Below, one piece after another: positions 5,961 through 14,391 of a stretch of DNA of 16,916 nucleotides. The notes beneath the pieces are model-generated. The model saw only the letters and a program-made list of their open reading frames with translations, did not search any database and was not told where the DNA came from. Source of the stretch: JAEZVV01 sp036652035 (lineage in GTDB: Bacteria; Pseudomonadota; Gammaproteobacteria; Burkholderiales; Burkholderiaceae_F); the NCBI GenBank assembly GCA_036652035.1, contig JAVVWR010000062.1:1-16916 (forward strand), given 5' to 3'. How positions within the stretch are numbered: position 1 is the first letter of the stretch; each line of letters opens with the position of its first letter. The position numbers and the translations under genes were made by a program.

Positions 5961-7982
5961 TCACCCTTTGGGCGAATACCAGATCGGCGAAGTCCAGGCG
6001 CGTTCCTGCTGTTTCATGGGCACCTCGGGCGCCATCTTGATGCCGAAGCGAAGCTGGTCGTAAGCGGTCCAGCGCGGAGTTGGAATTTCGATCACCCGCG
6101 CGTAGTAGAAGGCCCGTTGCGAAGGCTTGAAGTCGGGGTCGCGCCAGACCGTGGCGAGCTCGGGTGCGCCGATCGTGTTGCTCCAGGTGGCCCGCGCCAC
6201 ATCGACCGTGTCGCCCACCGGCGGCAGCTTGCCGTTCTTGCCGGGCTTGCGCGCGCCCGCCCACACCACGTCGTAGATCCTCTCCTGCGCACGGCCGCTG
6301 GCATCGACCCAGCCTTTGACGATCTGGACTCGATCGAGGTTGGCGCCGATCGGATCCCGCAAGGCCGCGACCAGAAAGCTCGGCGCCATGCCAGCGGGTG
6401 CGGTGGCCAGATCGCCGCCCATGGGAACGCCCTTGGCGTAGCCGGCTTCGGCCAGGTAGCGCGAGCGGGCATCGTCGGGTTTGAAATCCCAGCCGCCAAA
6501 GAAGCGCACCGTCATGCGCGTACCCGAGGTGCCATAGGTTTCCTTGCGCTTCATCGCGTCCCACAGCGCGGCGCGGGTGTTGTCGGTAGCCCATACGGCG
6601 GCGTAGCCGGCGGCCATGTAATGCCAGGTGTAGCGGGTCTTGCCGAAGCCCTGCTTCGAGGCGTGTTCCCAGCGGTTCGGCGCAGGCTCCTGGTTGGGCA
6701 GCTTGCCGAAGAAATTGTCTTCGTCGATGGCGGTGAGCGAGTTGTGAACGTCGGTGCTGCCAACCACGCCGAACTTGAAGGGGTTGACGCCGAGCTTGCC
6801 CTCTTGCTCGAGGCCGCGCATCAGTCCGCTACGGGTGTAGTTGGTCGGCATCATCGCGGGCGACAGCGGCTCGCCTTCGAGCGTCAGATTGCCGTACTCC
6901 CAGCCGGCCACGCCGAGGTCGCCCGCGAACTCGTCGTTGGGCGAGAGCAACGGATGGGTCTCGCTATTGCCCTTGGTCTGGATGATTTCCTGCAGCGGCT
7001 CCCAGCGTGAACGGCGCTCGGCGTAGTCGCGCGACAGCGGCTTGCCGGCGAAATCGACCACTTCGAACATGCGGCCGTTGCTCAGGTTGGCGTTGTGCGC
7101 AATCGCCAGCAGCTTGCCGCCGGTCTTTTGCTCGTATTTCGCCATCCATTCCCACAGCTTTTCCGGGTCTTCGCTCTGCCAGGCCGAGAAGGGAAAGATC
7201 TGGGCCGCCTTGTCCTTGCCGTCGCGAAACAACACGTTGCGGTGAAGATTGTTGCCGCCCGGAACCGAGGTCCACTCGTAGCCGATCATGGCGGTGAATC
7301 GCCCGGGCTCGTTGAAGCGGTCGGCGGTGTCGGTGTACTTCTGCCAGACCGACTTCATGATCGGCCCGACCACCTTGGGGTCCTTGATTGGTGCCGGCAG
7401 CGTGCCCTGCGCCTGGGCCGAGACGATCTGGTTGGAGGCGTCGCCGGCCTGCTGGCCGCCGGCCTTCATCATCGAGCCCCAGCGTGCCAGCGTGGGGTCG
7501 GAGACAAAAGCCGGGTTGCCGGCGTAGACCTCCTGCATCAAGCCCAGCCCTTCGGCGTGGTCGGCAATGACCAGGAAGTCGAGCGGCCGGGCCAGCTTGG
7601 CGGGAATCCCGGTTGATGACACCACCTCCTCGCCGCGCGCGAAGCGGTAGGCCTGCTCGGGCGTGAGGCGATTGCCGTTGGCAAAGGCGTCGCCCGAGTT
7701 GGCGGTGTGGTGATGGGTGTCGCCGAAGTAGACCCGGGTCGGATGGGTCCGTCCTGCATAGGGCGAGAATTTTTTCGAGGTTTCCCCGGCCGGCTTGCCG
7801 GTCGTGCCCGACTGGCCTTTGTAATCGTCGTCGATCAAGCCCTTGACGGTGGGCTCGGCCTCGGCGGCGGTCGGCGCTTGAGCGGGCGCGTGCTCGGCGG
7901 CGACCAGCGCGCCAAGAACAATGACCGCTGTTGATCCGACCAGCGCGGCGTAGCGGCGTTTGAGAGTGGTACGGGGTGTCAT
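5961..7982 (-). CDS. Exported DUF3604 protein (paralogue B)
   Basis: The start at ATG 7982 is set by an AAGGAGG five bases upstream (7988-7994); an in-frame ATG further up at 8087 would intrude into the barrel gene. The 673-residue product begins MTPRTTLKRRYAALVGSTAVIVLGALVAAEHAPAQA, an apparent signal peptide or anchor. The rest matches DUF3604 (PF12228) in length and motifs. These include YFGDTHHHT (85-93), VIADHAEGLG (138-147), IGYEWTS (233-239), NLHRN (245-249), AIAHNANLSNG (293-303) and GVVGSTDVHN (405-414). The DxHxHT, ADH, AHN and GSTDxH motifs resemble the metal-binding motifs of PHP-superfamily phosphoesterases, so a periplasmic metal-dependent hydrolase is plausible. No substrate is known to me. 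It is clearly paralogous to the protein at 9023-10915, sharing all these motifs and nearly the same C-terminus (TSPIWYSP). It has an extra linker of about 35 residues near the N-terminus. Confidence 0.9.
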   Translation of the reverse strand: MTPRTTLKRRYAALVGSTAVIVLGALVAAEHAPAQAPTAAEAEPTVKGLIDDDYKGQSGTTGKPAGETSKKFSPYAGRTHPTRVYFGDTHHHTANSGDAFANGNRLTPEQAYRFARGEEVVSSTGIPAKLARPLDFLVIADHAEGLGLMQEVYAGNPAFVSDPTLARWGSMMKAGGQQAGDASNQIVSAQAQGTLPAPIKDPKVVGPIMKSVWQKYTDTADRFNEPGRFTAMIGYEWTSVPGGNNLHRNVLFRDGKDKAAQIFPFSAWQSEDPEKLWEWMAKYEQKTGGKLLAIAHNANLSNGRMFEVVDFAGKPLSRDYAERRSRWEPLQEIIQTKGNSETHPLLSPNDEFAGDLGVAGWEYGNLTLEGEPLSPAMMPTNYTRSGLMRGLEQEGKLGVNPFKFGVVGSTDVHNSLTAIDEDNFFGKLPNQEPAPNRWEHASKQGFGKTRYTWHYMAAGYAAVWATDNTRAALWDAMKRKETYGTSGTRMTVRFFGGWDFKPDDARSRYLAEAGYAKGVPMGGDLATAPAGMAPSFLVAALRDPIGANLDRVQIVKGWVDASGRAQERIYDVVWAGARKPGKNGKLPPVGDTVDVARATWSNTIGAPELATVWRDPDFKPSQRAFYYARVIEIPTPRWTAYDQLRFGIKMAPEVPMKQQERAWTSPIWYSPKG

Positions 7983-7987
7983 CGCGC

Positions 7988-7994
7988 CCTCCTT
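7988..7994 (-). promoter_or_regulatory. Strong ribosome binding site for DUF3604 paralogue B
   Basis: On the minus strand this reads AAGGAGG, a near-perfect anti-Shine-Dalgarno complement five bases from ATG 7982. It decides the start of the DUF3604 gene and sits 18-24 bp beyond the stop of the preceding barrel gene. Confidence 0.85.
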
Positions 7995-8011
7995 CGATGC
8001 GATCTCTTTGA

Positions 8012-8992
8012 TCAGAATTTGTAGACCGCCTTCAACCAGAGGTAGTCGCCTTTCATTCGATTGCGGGTGTCGAGCTCGGCCAGCCATTTGAGCTCCAGCG
8101 CGAGCGATTGCTTGCCGATCGGCTGGATGAACCCCAGTACCGGGCCGAGCCCGGCGGTGCGGCCCTTGAAGGCGCCGAGCGAGGCGCCGGCACCGCTGTC
8201 GCCGGTGACCTGGTCAAAGTAAAAGCCTTCGGCGCCCACCGTCAGGAAGCCAGATTTCACCGGAATGATCTGCTGCAACGCGCCGTCGAGATGGAGGATC
8301 GATCCGCTCTTGTACGAGGTGTCGGAGTTCTCGGTGTTGATGCCGTACCCCAGGTGCAGCAAGGCATTGAAGCCGGATTTTTTGTTGCTGTAGACCATTC
8401 CGATCATGGGGTCGAAGGTCCAGTAGTTGAGCCCGGGGTTGCCAAGGCGGCCCTTTTGGTAACTGCCGGTGGGAGCGTAGATCGGCAGCAGGGCGTCGAT
8501 CTGCCAGTCACCCTCCTTCCAGGCCAGCATGGCGGGCACCAGCGTCATGTCGCCCAGGCCCGACACCTTGTTGCTGCGTGCCACCGGGCTGCGCGGTGTC
8601 TGCACGTTGCCTGAGACATTGAGCGAGGTGTAGGGCAGGAAGGCGCCGACGGTGTAGTGCGCGCCGCCGAACACGGTGGGCTCGAAGGTGTAGCCGCCAC
8701 CCACCACCAGCGTGTTGGCGGTGGCGTTGAGGTTCGATGTGATCCCGGCGGCCGTTGGTACGCGCGCCGTGGCGTCGCCGCTGTAGTGGAGGTACATCGG
8801 CTTGAAGAACGCACCCGGCACCGTTGGAATCACATCCATCAGCGTCGCATTGGCCCCGGGCAGGACATGCGAAGTGCCGCCCTCGCCCGCCCGCGCGCTG
8901 GGGCTGGCTGCCAGCAGGGTCGCCGTGAGGAGAGCGGCCTGGCATGGAGGCGACCATGAGGCGGCGGATAGGAAGCGTCGGATGCTTGGCAT
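8012..8992 (-). CDS. Outer-membrane beta-barrel, SphA/MetA-pathway transporter-like
   Basis: The 326-residue protein opens with MPSIRRFLSAASW, a hydrophobic stretch and an AxA cleavage site near 33-35 (SPSARA, then GEGGTS), so it is exported. The mature part is rich in alternating aromatic/hydrophobic strands (FKPMYLHYSG, VVGGGYTF, FGGAHYTVGAFLPY, LALELKWLAEL). It ends in a terminal phenylalanine (WLKAVYKF), the usual signature of an outer-membrane barrel. Pattern and length fit the SphA / MetA-pathway-of-phenol-degradation (PF13557) group, often found with catabolic genes for hydrophobic compounds. A GGAG lies five bases before the ATG. The gene sits between the two DUF3604 genes with gaps of 30 and 29 bp, so it likely moves their substrate or product across the outer membrane. 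The substrate is not inferable from sequence. Confidence 0.85.
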   Translation of the reverse strand: MPSIRRFLSAASWSPPCQAALLTATLLAASPSARAGEGGTSHVLPGANATLMDVIPTVPGAFFKPMYLHYSGDATARVPTAAGITSNLNATANTLVVGGGYTFEPTVFGGAHYTVGAFLPYTSLNVSGNVQTPRSPVARSNKVSGLGDMTLVPAMLAWKEGDWQIDALLPIYAPTGSYQKGRLGNPGLNYWTFDPMIGMVYSNKKSGFNALLHLGYGINTENSDTSYKSGSILHLDGALQQIIPVKSGFLTVGAEGFYFDQVTGDSGAGASLGAFKGRTAGLGPVLGFIQPIGKQSLALELKWLAELDTRNRMKGDYLWLKAVYKF

Positions 8993-9022
8993 GGGGGCTC
9001 CGTCAACGCGGGTGTCGCTCGC

Positions 9023-10915
9023 CTAGGGCGAGTACCAGATCGGCGAGGTGTAGGCACGTTCCTGGATCGAGGCTGGAACGTCCTTGGGCAGGGCGAGCTT
9101 GAAGAACTTGGCGTCGAACGTGGTCCAGCGCGGCGTGGGAATTTCGATCGCGCGCACGTAGTAGAAGGCGCGCTGCCTGGGGTCGAAGGCCGGGTCCTTC
9201 CAGTAGACGGCCAGATAGGGCGCGCCGATCGAGTTGGTGTAGCTCGCCTCCCTGACGTTGACGGTGTTGCCCACGGGAGCGAGCTTGCCGTTCTTGCCGG
9301 GCTTGCGCGGCCCTGACCAGGCCAGATCAATCACCGTTTCTTGCGGCACGCCCCTGGCGTCGAGCCAGCCCTTGACCATCTGCAAGCGGTCGAGGTTGGC
9401 GCCGTCGGCGTCGCGCCGGGCGACGACCAAGAAGCCGGGCGCCTGGCCCGCGGGAGCCGATGGGAGTTCGCCCCCCATCGGCACCCCCTTGGCATAGCCG
9501 TTGGCGGCGAAGTCGGAGCGCTCGAGGTCCTTGGGCATGAAGTCGTAGCCGCCAAAGACCCGAACCACCAGTCGCGTGCCGGTGGTGGCGTAGACCTCCT
9601 TGCGCGCCATCGCGTCCCACAGCGCCTCGCGCGTGTTGTCACGAGCCCAGACCGCGGCGAGCCCGGCGGCCGAAATTTCCCGCGCGAACATCTGTGTTCC
9701 CGGCGGGCCGCCGCGGCCAGTGATGACCTCATCGAAGCGGACCGGATCGTTCGAGGGCTCGAGCGCCACCACCTTGCCAAAGTAGTTGTCCTCTTGCGTG
9801 GTCGACAGCGAGGTGTGGGCGTCGGTCGATCCGATCACGCCGAATTTGAAGGGGTTGGCGCCGAGCTGGGCGTCGTAGGCGAGCCCGCGCTTGAGCGCTT
9901 CGCGCGCGTATTCGCGCGGCAGCATGGCGCGGGTCTTGGGTTGCGGGCCGAACGAACCCCGGTCCCAGCGCTCGAAGTTGGCGAATTCGTCGCGGCTCGC
10001 CAGCAGAGGGTGGGTCTCGCCATCGCCCTTCATCTGCGTGATTTCGTAGATCGGCTCCCAGCGCATGCGGCGCTCGGCGTAGTCGCGATCGATTGGCTTT
10101 TTCGAGGTGAGCGTCACGTCGTCGAACATCAGGCCGTTCGAGAGGTTGCCGTTGTGCGGAATCGCCAACAGCCGCCCGCCGGTCTTCTTCTCGTAGGCGG
10201 CCATCCACTCCCACAGTTGCTCGGGATCTTTCGAGTCGGCCGACGAGAGCGGAAGAATCTGGTCGGCATGGCGCTTGCCGTCGCGAAAGACGAGGTTGCG
10301 GTGGAGGTTGTTGCCGCTCGGGTCCGAGGTCCACTCATAGCCGATGAAGGCGGTGAAACGCCCCGGCTCGTTGTACTTTTCCGCCGCTGCGGTGATTCGC
10401 TGCCACGACGGGCGCAGCATCGCCTGATTGGATTCGAGGGTGTTGGTGCCGGCCGTGCGGGCGCCGCGCCAGGCGTTGTACGCCCCGATCGGATCGCCCG
10501 CCTTGACCCGATCGTGGATCGTCTTGCCGAGCGGGTCCTTGAGCAGTTCCGGATTGGACTCGGCGATCATCGGCGCCACGCCCAGGCCTTCGGCATGGTC
10601 GGCTACCACCAGAAAGTCGAGTGGCCGCGGCAGCCGGACCGGCAGGCCGGTGCTCGAGGTGACGGTCTCGCCGCGAGCGAAACGGTAGGCCTCGTCCGGA
10701 CCGAGTTTGTTGCCGATCATCCCGGCGTCGGTCGAATACGACGTGTGCACGTGGGTGTCGCCGAAGTAGACGCGATTGGGGAAGGTCTGTTGCGGATAGG
10801 GCGAATACTGGCGCTGACCGGGAAGGATCGACGGGACGTCGTCCTGCGCCAGACTCGTGTCAAAAACCCCGGCCAAGACCAGTGCGGCCAAACCGAACCA
10901 GCGATCAGGGCGCAT
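9023..10915 (-). CDS. Exported DUF3604 protein (paralogue A)
   Basis: Two in-frame ATGs stand at 10921 and 10915. GGGAG (10922-10926) touches the first but is six bases from the second, so I choose 10915. The product has 630 residues and starts MRPDRWFGLAALVLAGVFDTS, a signal peptide ending near SLAQ-DD. DUF3604 motifs are YFGDTHVHTSYSTD (50-63), VVADHAEGLG (103-112), IGYEWTS (191-197), NLHRN (203-207), AIPHNGNLSNG (251-261) and GVIGSTDAHTSL (359-370). The histidine/aspartate motifs are those expected of a PHP-like metal site, more canonical here (THVHTSYSTD) than in paralogue B (THHHTANSGD). It is the first gene of the five-gene unit, 117 bp downstream of selB. I see no terminator or convincing promoter in that gap, so read-through from selAB is possible. 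Confidence 0.9.
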   Translation of the reverse strand: MRPDRWFGLAALVLAGVFDTSLAQDDVPSILPGQRQYSPYPQQTFPNRVYFGDTHVHTSYSTDAGMIGNKLGPDEAYRFARGETVTSSTGLPVRLPRPLDFLVVADHAEGLGVAPMIAESNPELLKDPLGKTIHDRVKAGDPIGAYNAWRGARTAGTNTLESNQAMLRPSWQRITAAAEKYNEPGRFTAFIGYEWTSDPSGNNLHRNLVFRDGKRHADQILPLSSADSKDPEQLWEWMAAYEKKTGGRLLAIPHNGNLSNGLMFDDVTLTSKKPIDRDYAERRMRWEPIYEITQMKGDGETHPLLASRDEFANFERWDRGSFGPQPKTRAMLPREYAREALKRGLAYDAQLGANPFKFGVIGSTDAHTSLSTTQEDNYFGKVVALEPSNDPVRFDEVITGRGGPPGTQMFAREISAAGLAAVWARDNTREALWDAMARKEVYATTGTRLVVRVFGGYDFMPKDLERSDFAANGYAKGVPMGGELPSAPAGQAPGFLVVARRDADGANLDRLQMVKGWLDARGVPQETVIDLAWSGPRKPGKNGKLAPVGNTVNVREASYTNSIGAPYLAVYWKDPAFDPRQRAFYYVRAIEIPTPRWTTFDAKFFKLALPKDVPASIQERAYTSPIWYSP

Positions 10916-10921
10916 CGTCAT

Positions 10922-10926
10922 CTCCC
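10922..10926 (-). promoter_or_regulatory. Ribosome binding site deciding the start of DUF3604 paralogue A
   Basis: On the minus strand this reads GGGAG. It is directly adjacent to ATG 10921 (no spacer) but six bases from ATG 10915, so translation should begin at the second ATG. Confidence 0.6.
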
Positions 10927-11032
10927 AAGAGTGCCTTGGACGATAGCGGGGTCTTTACCCGCGCAGCCGTGAGAGTTCCGTGGCGGTGCTCAGATCGGCG
11001 ACCGCTCGGCGACGGCTCGGGCGGCCTCGCGC

Positions 11033-12937
11033 CTAACGATCCACGCCCTGGGTTTCGGCCCAGGGGTTGCTGCGCCGCAGGCGATGGTCGTCGCCGACCC
11101 GACGGGTGAAAGCAACCCGGTCGAAAAACTCCAGGACCTGGATCGCGAGCTTGCGGCCGCCGCCGATACGGTCGCGGAAATCGGCCGCTCGCACCGCGCC
11201 GGTCTCGCTCGCGATCGCGCTGGCGATCTCCGCCATCTCGGCCACCGCGCGGGTCAGAAAGAAATGGTCGTGAGCGACCCGGCTGGTCGCGCCGATCCGC
11301 GTGACTTGCTGGAGCAGGGTGCGCACAGCGGACTCGGGTTCGCCCAGCGCGCGGGCGATGTCTCTCACCCGCGGCGGCGCCCAGGGCGTGGCCGCCAGCA
11401 GCGGTTCGGTCCTCTCCCACAAGAGCCGCTGCGCGTGGGCGAGCTCCGCCCGGTGCTGCGGGCTGGCGAGAAAGGCGCCGCGCCGCTCGAGCCGGCCGGC
11501 CGCCAGCAGCTCGTCGGTCATGACCGTCATGGCCGCCGTGGGCAGGGACGGCGCAACGATCCGCCGCAGCCGGTTCTGCTCCAGCCCAGGCATCTCGGGC
11601 TCGCGTTCGTGCAGCGCGGTCACCGCGTCGAGCGTCCGTTCTTGCAGGCGCTGCCAGTGCCCGTTTGAAAACGCGATGGCCGCCACCCGTCTGGCCCCCA
11701 GCGTGGCGAGCAAGGCGTCGATGTCGGCCGCACCCAGGTTCCAGGCATGGGCGAGCCGCTCGATAGCCACCGGTTCGTGAGCCAGCCATGCGGCGAGCGC
11801 GGCTTCGCGGTCGGGCTGGCTCAAGGCCTTGAGCAGGGCGAGCCGCTCGGGCTTGCGCCGGCCGCGGGTGGGCGGCGCGGTATCGATCACGACACCGCCG
11901 CCCAAGGTGCGGCAGCCGGCGGCATCGCGCAGGATGAAGCGGTCGCCGCGGCAGACGGCGAGGGGCAGCACGGCCTGCACGGCAACCAGCGCCGAGCCGC
12001 CGGGTTCGATCGAGCCGGCATCGAGCACCGCGACACGCGCCAGCAGATCGCGGGTGCCGATGTGAAGATGAACCGGGCTCCCATGGGCGAGCGGCCTGGG
12101 CGCGTGGGGCGAGAGTTCGAGGCGGGCGTCAAAGCGCTCGCTGGTGTTGGCCAGTTCGCCCGTCTGAACCCAGTCGCCGCGCTTGACCTGGTCGCGCGCC
12201 ACGCCCACCAGGTTGAGCGCGCAGCGCTCGCCGGCGTGCCCTGCCGGCGCGGCGCGGTCTTGCGCGTGGAGGCTGCGCACCCGCGTGCGCAGGCCGCGCG
12301 GCGCGATTTGAACCTCATCGCCCACGCTCACCCGGCCCGAATGCACGCGGCCCGTCACCACGGTGCCCATGCCGGCGAGCGTGAACACGCGGTCAACCGC
12401 CAGGCGAAATCCGCCGGGCTCCTGGCGCGCCGCATGAGCGTGGGCGGCGGCGATCAGGTGTTCTTCGAGAGCGCCCAGGCCCGCGCCGCTCGCGCTGGAG
12501 ACCTCGAACACCGGCCAGTCGGCGGCGGGGCTGGCGGCGACGAGCCGGGCCAGGCCGGCGCGGGTGGCCGCGATCAGGTCCGCGCCGGCGAGGTCGATCT
12601 TGGTGATCGCCACCGCTCCACGGTCGATGCCCAGCAGGCGCAGGATCTCGAAGTGCTCGACGGTCTGCGGCATCACGCCGTCGTCGGCGGCGACCACCAG
12701 CAGGGCGAAGTCGATTCCGCCCGCGCCCGCCAGCATGGTGCGGACAAAGCGTTCATGCCCCGGCACATCGACCAAGCCGATCACCTCTCCCGTGGCCAGC
12801 GCGCGGTAGGCGTAGCCCAGCTCGATGCTGATGCCGCGGCGCTGCTCCTCGGGCAAGCGGTCGGTGTTGCGGCCGGTCAGCCGCTGCACCAGGCGGGTCT
12901 TGCCGTGGTCGATGTGGCCGGCGGTGCCGATCAGCAT
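11033..12937 (-). CDS. selB: Selenocysteine-specific elongation factor SelB
   Basis: SelB is a GTPase that carries Sec-tRNA to the ribosome at UGA codons marked by a SECIS hairpin. The start at ATG 12937 overlaps the selA stop (ATGCTGA) and gives the canonical beginning MLIGTAGHIDHGKTRLV; a longer frame from 12997 would extend into selA. The 634-residue protein shows G1 GHIDHGKT (7-14), G3 DVPGHERF (57-64) and G4 TKID (112-115), then EF-Tu-like beta-barrel domains to about 350. Winged-helix repeats follow, ending with GGGRKLAIQVLEFFDRVAFT (592-611), the SECIS-RNA-binding C-terminal helix-turn-helix typical of SelB. Length is close to the E. coli protein (614). Translational coupling with selA is likely. 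Confidence 0.97.
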   Translation of the reverse strand: MLIGTAGHIDHGKTRLVQRLTGRNTDRLPEEQRRGISIELGYAYRALATGEVIGLVDVPGHERFVRTMLAGAGGIDFALLVVAADDGVMPQTVEHFEILRLLGIDRGAVAITKIDLAGADLIAATRAGLARLVAASPAADWPVFEVSSASGAGLGALEEHLIAAAHAHAARQEPGGFRLAVDRVFTLAGMGTVVTGRVHSGRVSVGDEVQIAPRGLRTRVRSLHAQDRAAPAGHAGERCALNLVGVARDQVKRGDWVQTGELANTSERFDARLELSPHAPRPLAHGSPVHLHIGTRDLLARVAVLDAGSIEPGGSALVAVQAVLPLAVCRGDRFILRDAAGCRTLGGGVVIDTAPPTRGRRKPERLALLKALSQPDREAALAAWLAHEPVAIERLAHAWNLGAADIDALLATLGARRVAAIAFSNGHWQRLQERTLDAVTALHEREPEMPGLEQNRLRRIVAPSLPTAAMTVMTDELLAAGRLERRGAFLASPQHRAELAHAQRLLWERTEPLLAATPWAPPRVRDIARALGEPESAVRTLLQQVTRIGATSRVAHDHFFLTRAVAEMAEIASAIASETGAVRAADFRDRIGGGRKLAIQVLEFFDRVAFTRRVGDDHRLRRSNPWAETQGVDR

Positions 12938-14349
12938 GGCGCTGCCAGATTGGCGATAAAGCCGGCTTCGTCGGTCAGGCAGCGGGCGTCGAGCCACAGC
13001 GCGCCGTCGTGAATCCGGCCGATCACCGGAACCGGCCGGCGCCGCAGCCGGGTTTCCAGCGCGGGCAGCCCGCCGCGTCCGGGCGCGACGGGCGCGATTC
13101 GCAGCGCCACCGAGGCGAGCCGCTCGACCGGCTGCGCGCCCGAGCCGATCTGGCTCGCGCAGTCAGCCAGGCTCACGGTGAAACGCGGCCCGACAAAGGC
13201 GGCCAGGGCCGGCCAGACGCCTTCGGCGCTGGCACGGATCGCGGCCGGGGGGCGGCTGAGCAGGGCCAGCGTCGGCAGGCGCTCGGGCAGACGGTGCGCG
13301 CTGGCGACAATCCGCAGCGTGGCCTCAAGCGCGGCGAGCGTGAGCTTGGAGACGCGCAGAGCGCGCTTCAAGGGATGGCGCTTGATGCGCTCGATCAGAT
13401 CGGCGCGGCCCACGATGATTCCGGCCTGCGGGCCGCCCAGGAGCTTGTCGCCCGAGAAGATCACCAGGTCGGCGCCGGCGGCGATCGAATCCTGCGGCAG
13501 CGGCTCGCGCGGCAAGCCCCACTGGGAAAGATCGACCAGGGCGCCCGCCCCCAGGTCGACCACCAGGGGCAGCTGGTTCTCATGCGCGATGCGCGCGAGT
13601 TCGGTCTCGGCCACGGCCGCGGTAAAGCCCGTGATCGCGTAGTTCGAGGCGTGAACCTTCATCACCAGGCCGCTGCGCGGGCCGATCGCGGACTCGAAAT
13701 CGGCGGCGTGGGTGCGATTGGTCGTGCCGACCTCGACCAGCTTGCAGCCCGCCGTTTTCATGATGTCGGGGATGCGAAAGGCGCCGCCGATCTCGATCAG
13801 TTCGCCGCGCGAGATCAGCACCTCTTTGCGCGCGGCCAGCGCCGTCAGCGTCAGCAGTACCGCGGCCGCGCCGTTGTTGACCACGGTGGCGGCGGGGGCG
13901 CCGGTGAGTCCGCGCAGCAGCTCGGCCACCACCTCGTCGCGGTCGCCGCGGCGGCCACCGTCGAGGTCGAACTCGAGCGCCACCGGAGCGCGCATCGCGG
14001 TGGCGACCGCGGCGATCGCCTCCTCGGCGAGCAGGGCGCGGCCGAGGTTGGTGTGGATCACCGTGCCGCTCAGGTTGAAGACAGTCTTCAGGCGCGGCGC
14101 GAGCCAGGCGTCCAGCCGCGTGGTGGCGGCGGCGGCGATCGCGTCGTCGTTGGCAATCGCGGCGCCGGCCTTGGCGGCCAGACGCGCGGCCGCGATCGCG
14201 GCCTGCACCGCTTGTTTGGCCAGCGCGTGGCCGTGAGTGGCGATGGCGGCCTGCCACTCGGGGCGCAACAACAGGCGGTCAACACTTGGCAGCCGCGCCA
14301 GCGCGGGCGCGATCCTGGGCTCGCCCACACGGGGCAGAGTCGGTTCCAT
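12931..14349 (-). CDS. selA: L-seryl-tRNA(Sec) selenium transferase
   Basis: SelA uses PLP and selenophosphate to convert Ser-tRNA(Sec) to Sec-tRNA(Sec). I set the start at ATG 14349, giving 472 residues (E. coli 463) and a normal N-terminal domain with LPSVDRLLLRPEW (20-32). The frame is open further up to 14541, but that extension is translated palindromic repeat (KPARVARARP-like) and is not family sequence. Visible features are FNLSGTVIHTNLGRALL (91-107), NNGAAAVLL (158-166), SRGELIEIGGAFRIPDIM (180-197), VDLGAGALVDL (264-274) and the PLP-lysine in FSGDKLLGGPQAG, Lys302. The ribosome binding site is weak (AAGAAC). It is the first gene of the selAB pair. Confidence 0.96.
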   Translation of the reverse strand: MEPTLPRVGEPRIAPALARLPSVDRLLLRPEWQAAIATHGHALAKQAVQAAIAAARLAAKAGAAIANDDAIAAAATTRLDAWLAPRLKTVFNLSGTVIHTNLGRALLAEEAIAAVATAMRAPVALEFDLDGGRRGDRDEVVAELLRGLTGAPAATVVNNGAAAVLLTLTALAARKEVLISRGELIEIGGAFRIPDIMKTAGCKLVEVGTTNRTHAADFESAIGPRSGLVMKVHASNYAITGFTAAVAETELARIAHENQLPLVVDLGAGALVDLSQWGLPREPLPQDSIAAGADLVIFSGDKLLGGPQAGIIVGRADLIERIKRHPLKRALRVSKLTLAALEATLRIVASAHRLPERLPTLALLSRPPAAIRASAEGVWPALAAFVGPRFTVSLADCASQIGSGAQPVERLASVALRIAPVAPGRGGLPALETRLRRRPVPVIGRIHDGALWLDARCLTDEAGFIANLAAPC

Positions 14350-14360
14350 AAGTTCTTGAG

Positions 14361-14391
14361 GCCGCAAGGCCAAAGGCAAGGGCCGCAAGGC
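14361..14391. repeat. 21-bp-spaced direct repeat next to the selA start
   Basis: GCCGCAAGGC occurs at 14361-14370 and again at 14382-14391, 21 bp apart start to start, and lies 12-42 bp upstream of the selA ATG. Because 21 is a multiple of three it keeps the open frame above selA. It could be a regulatory site or a short duplication. Confidence 0.5.

Noticed and set aside
5112..7010. Long plus-strand open frame of 632 codons opposite the PPIase and DUF3604 genes
   Set aside because: It lies opposite two well-supported genes, and its composition (Arg, Gly, Val, Ala, His-rich) is that of a complementary frame in GC-rich DNA. No family motif is visible.
9341..10972. Plus-strand open frame of 543 codons opposite DUF3604 paralogue A
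   Set aside because: Antisense shadow of a gene with signal peptide and conserved motifs; no motif of its own.
10922..11032. Intrinsic terminator after selB
   Set aside because: Only imperfect GC-rich pairing such as GCGGGTAAAGACCCCGC on the minus strand, with no following U-tract.
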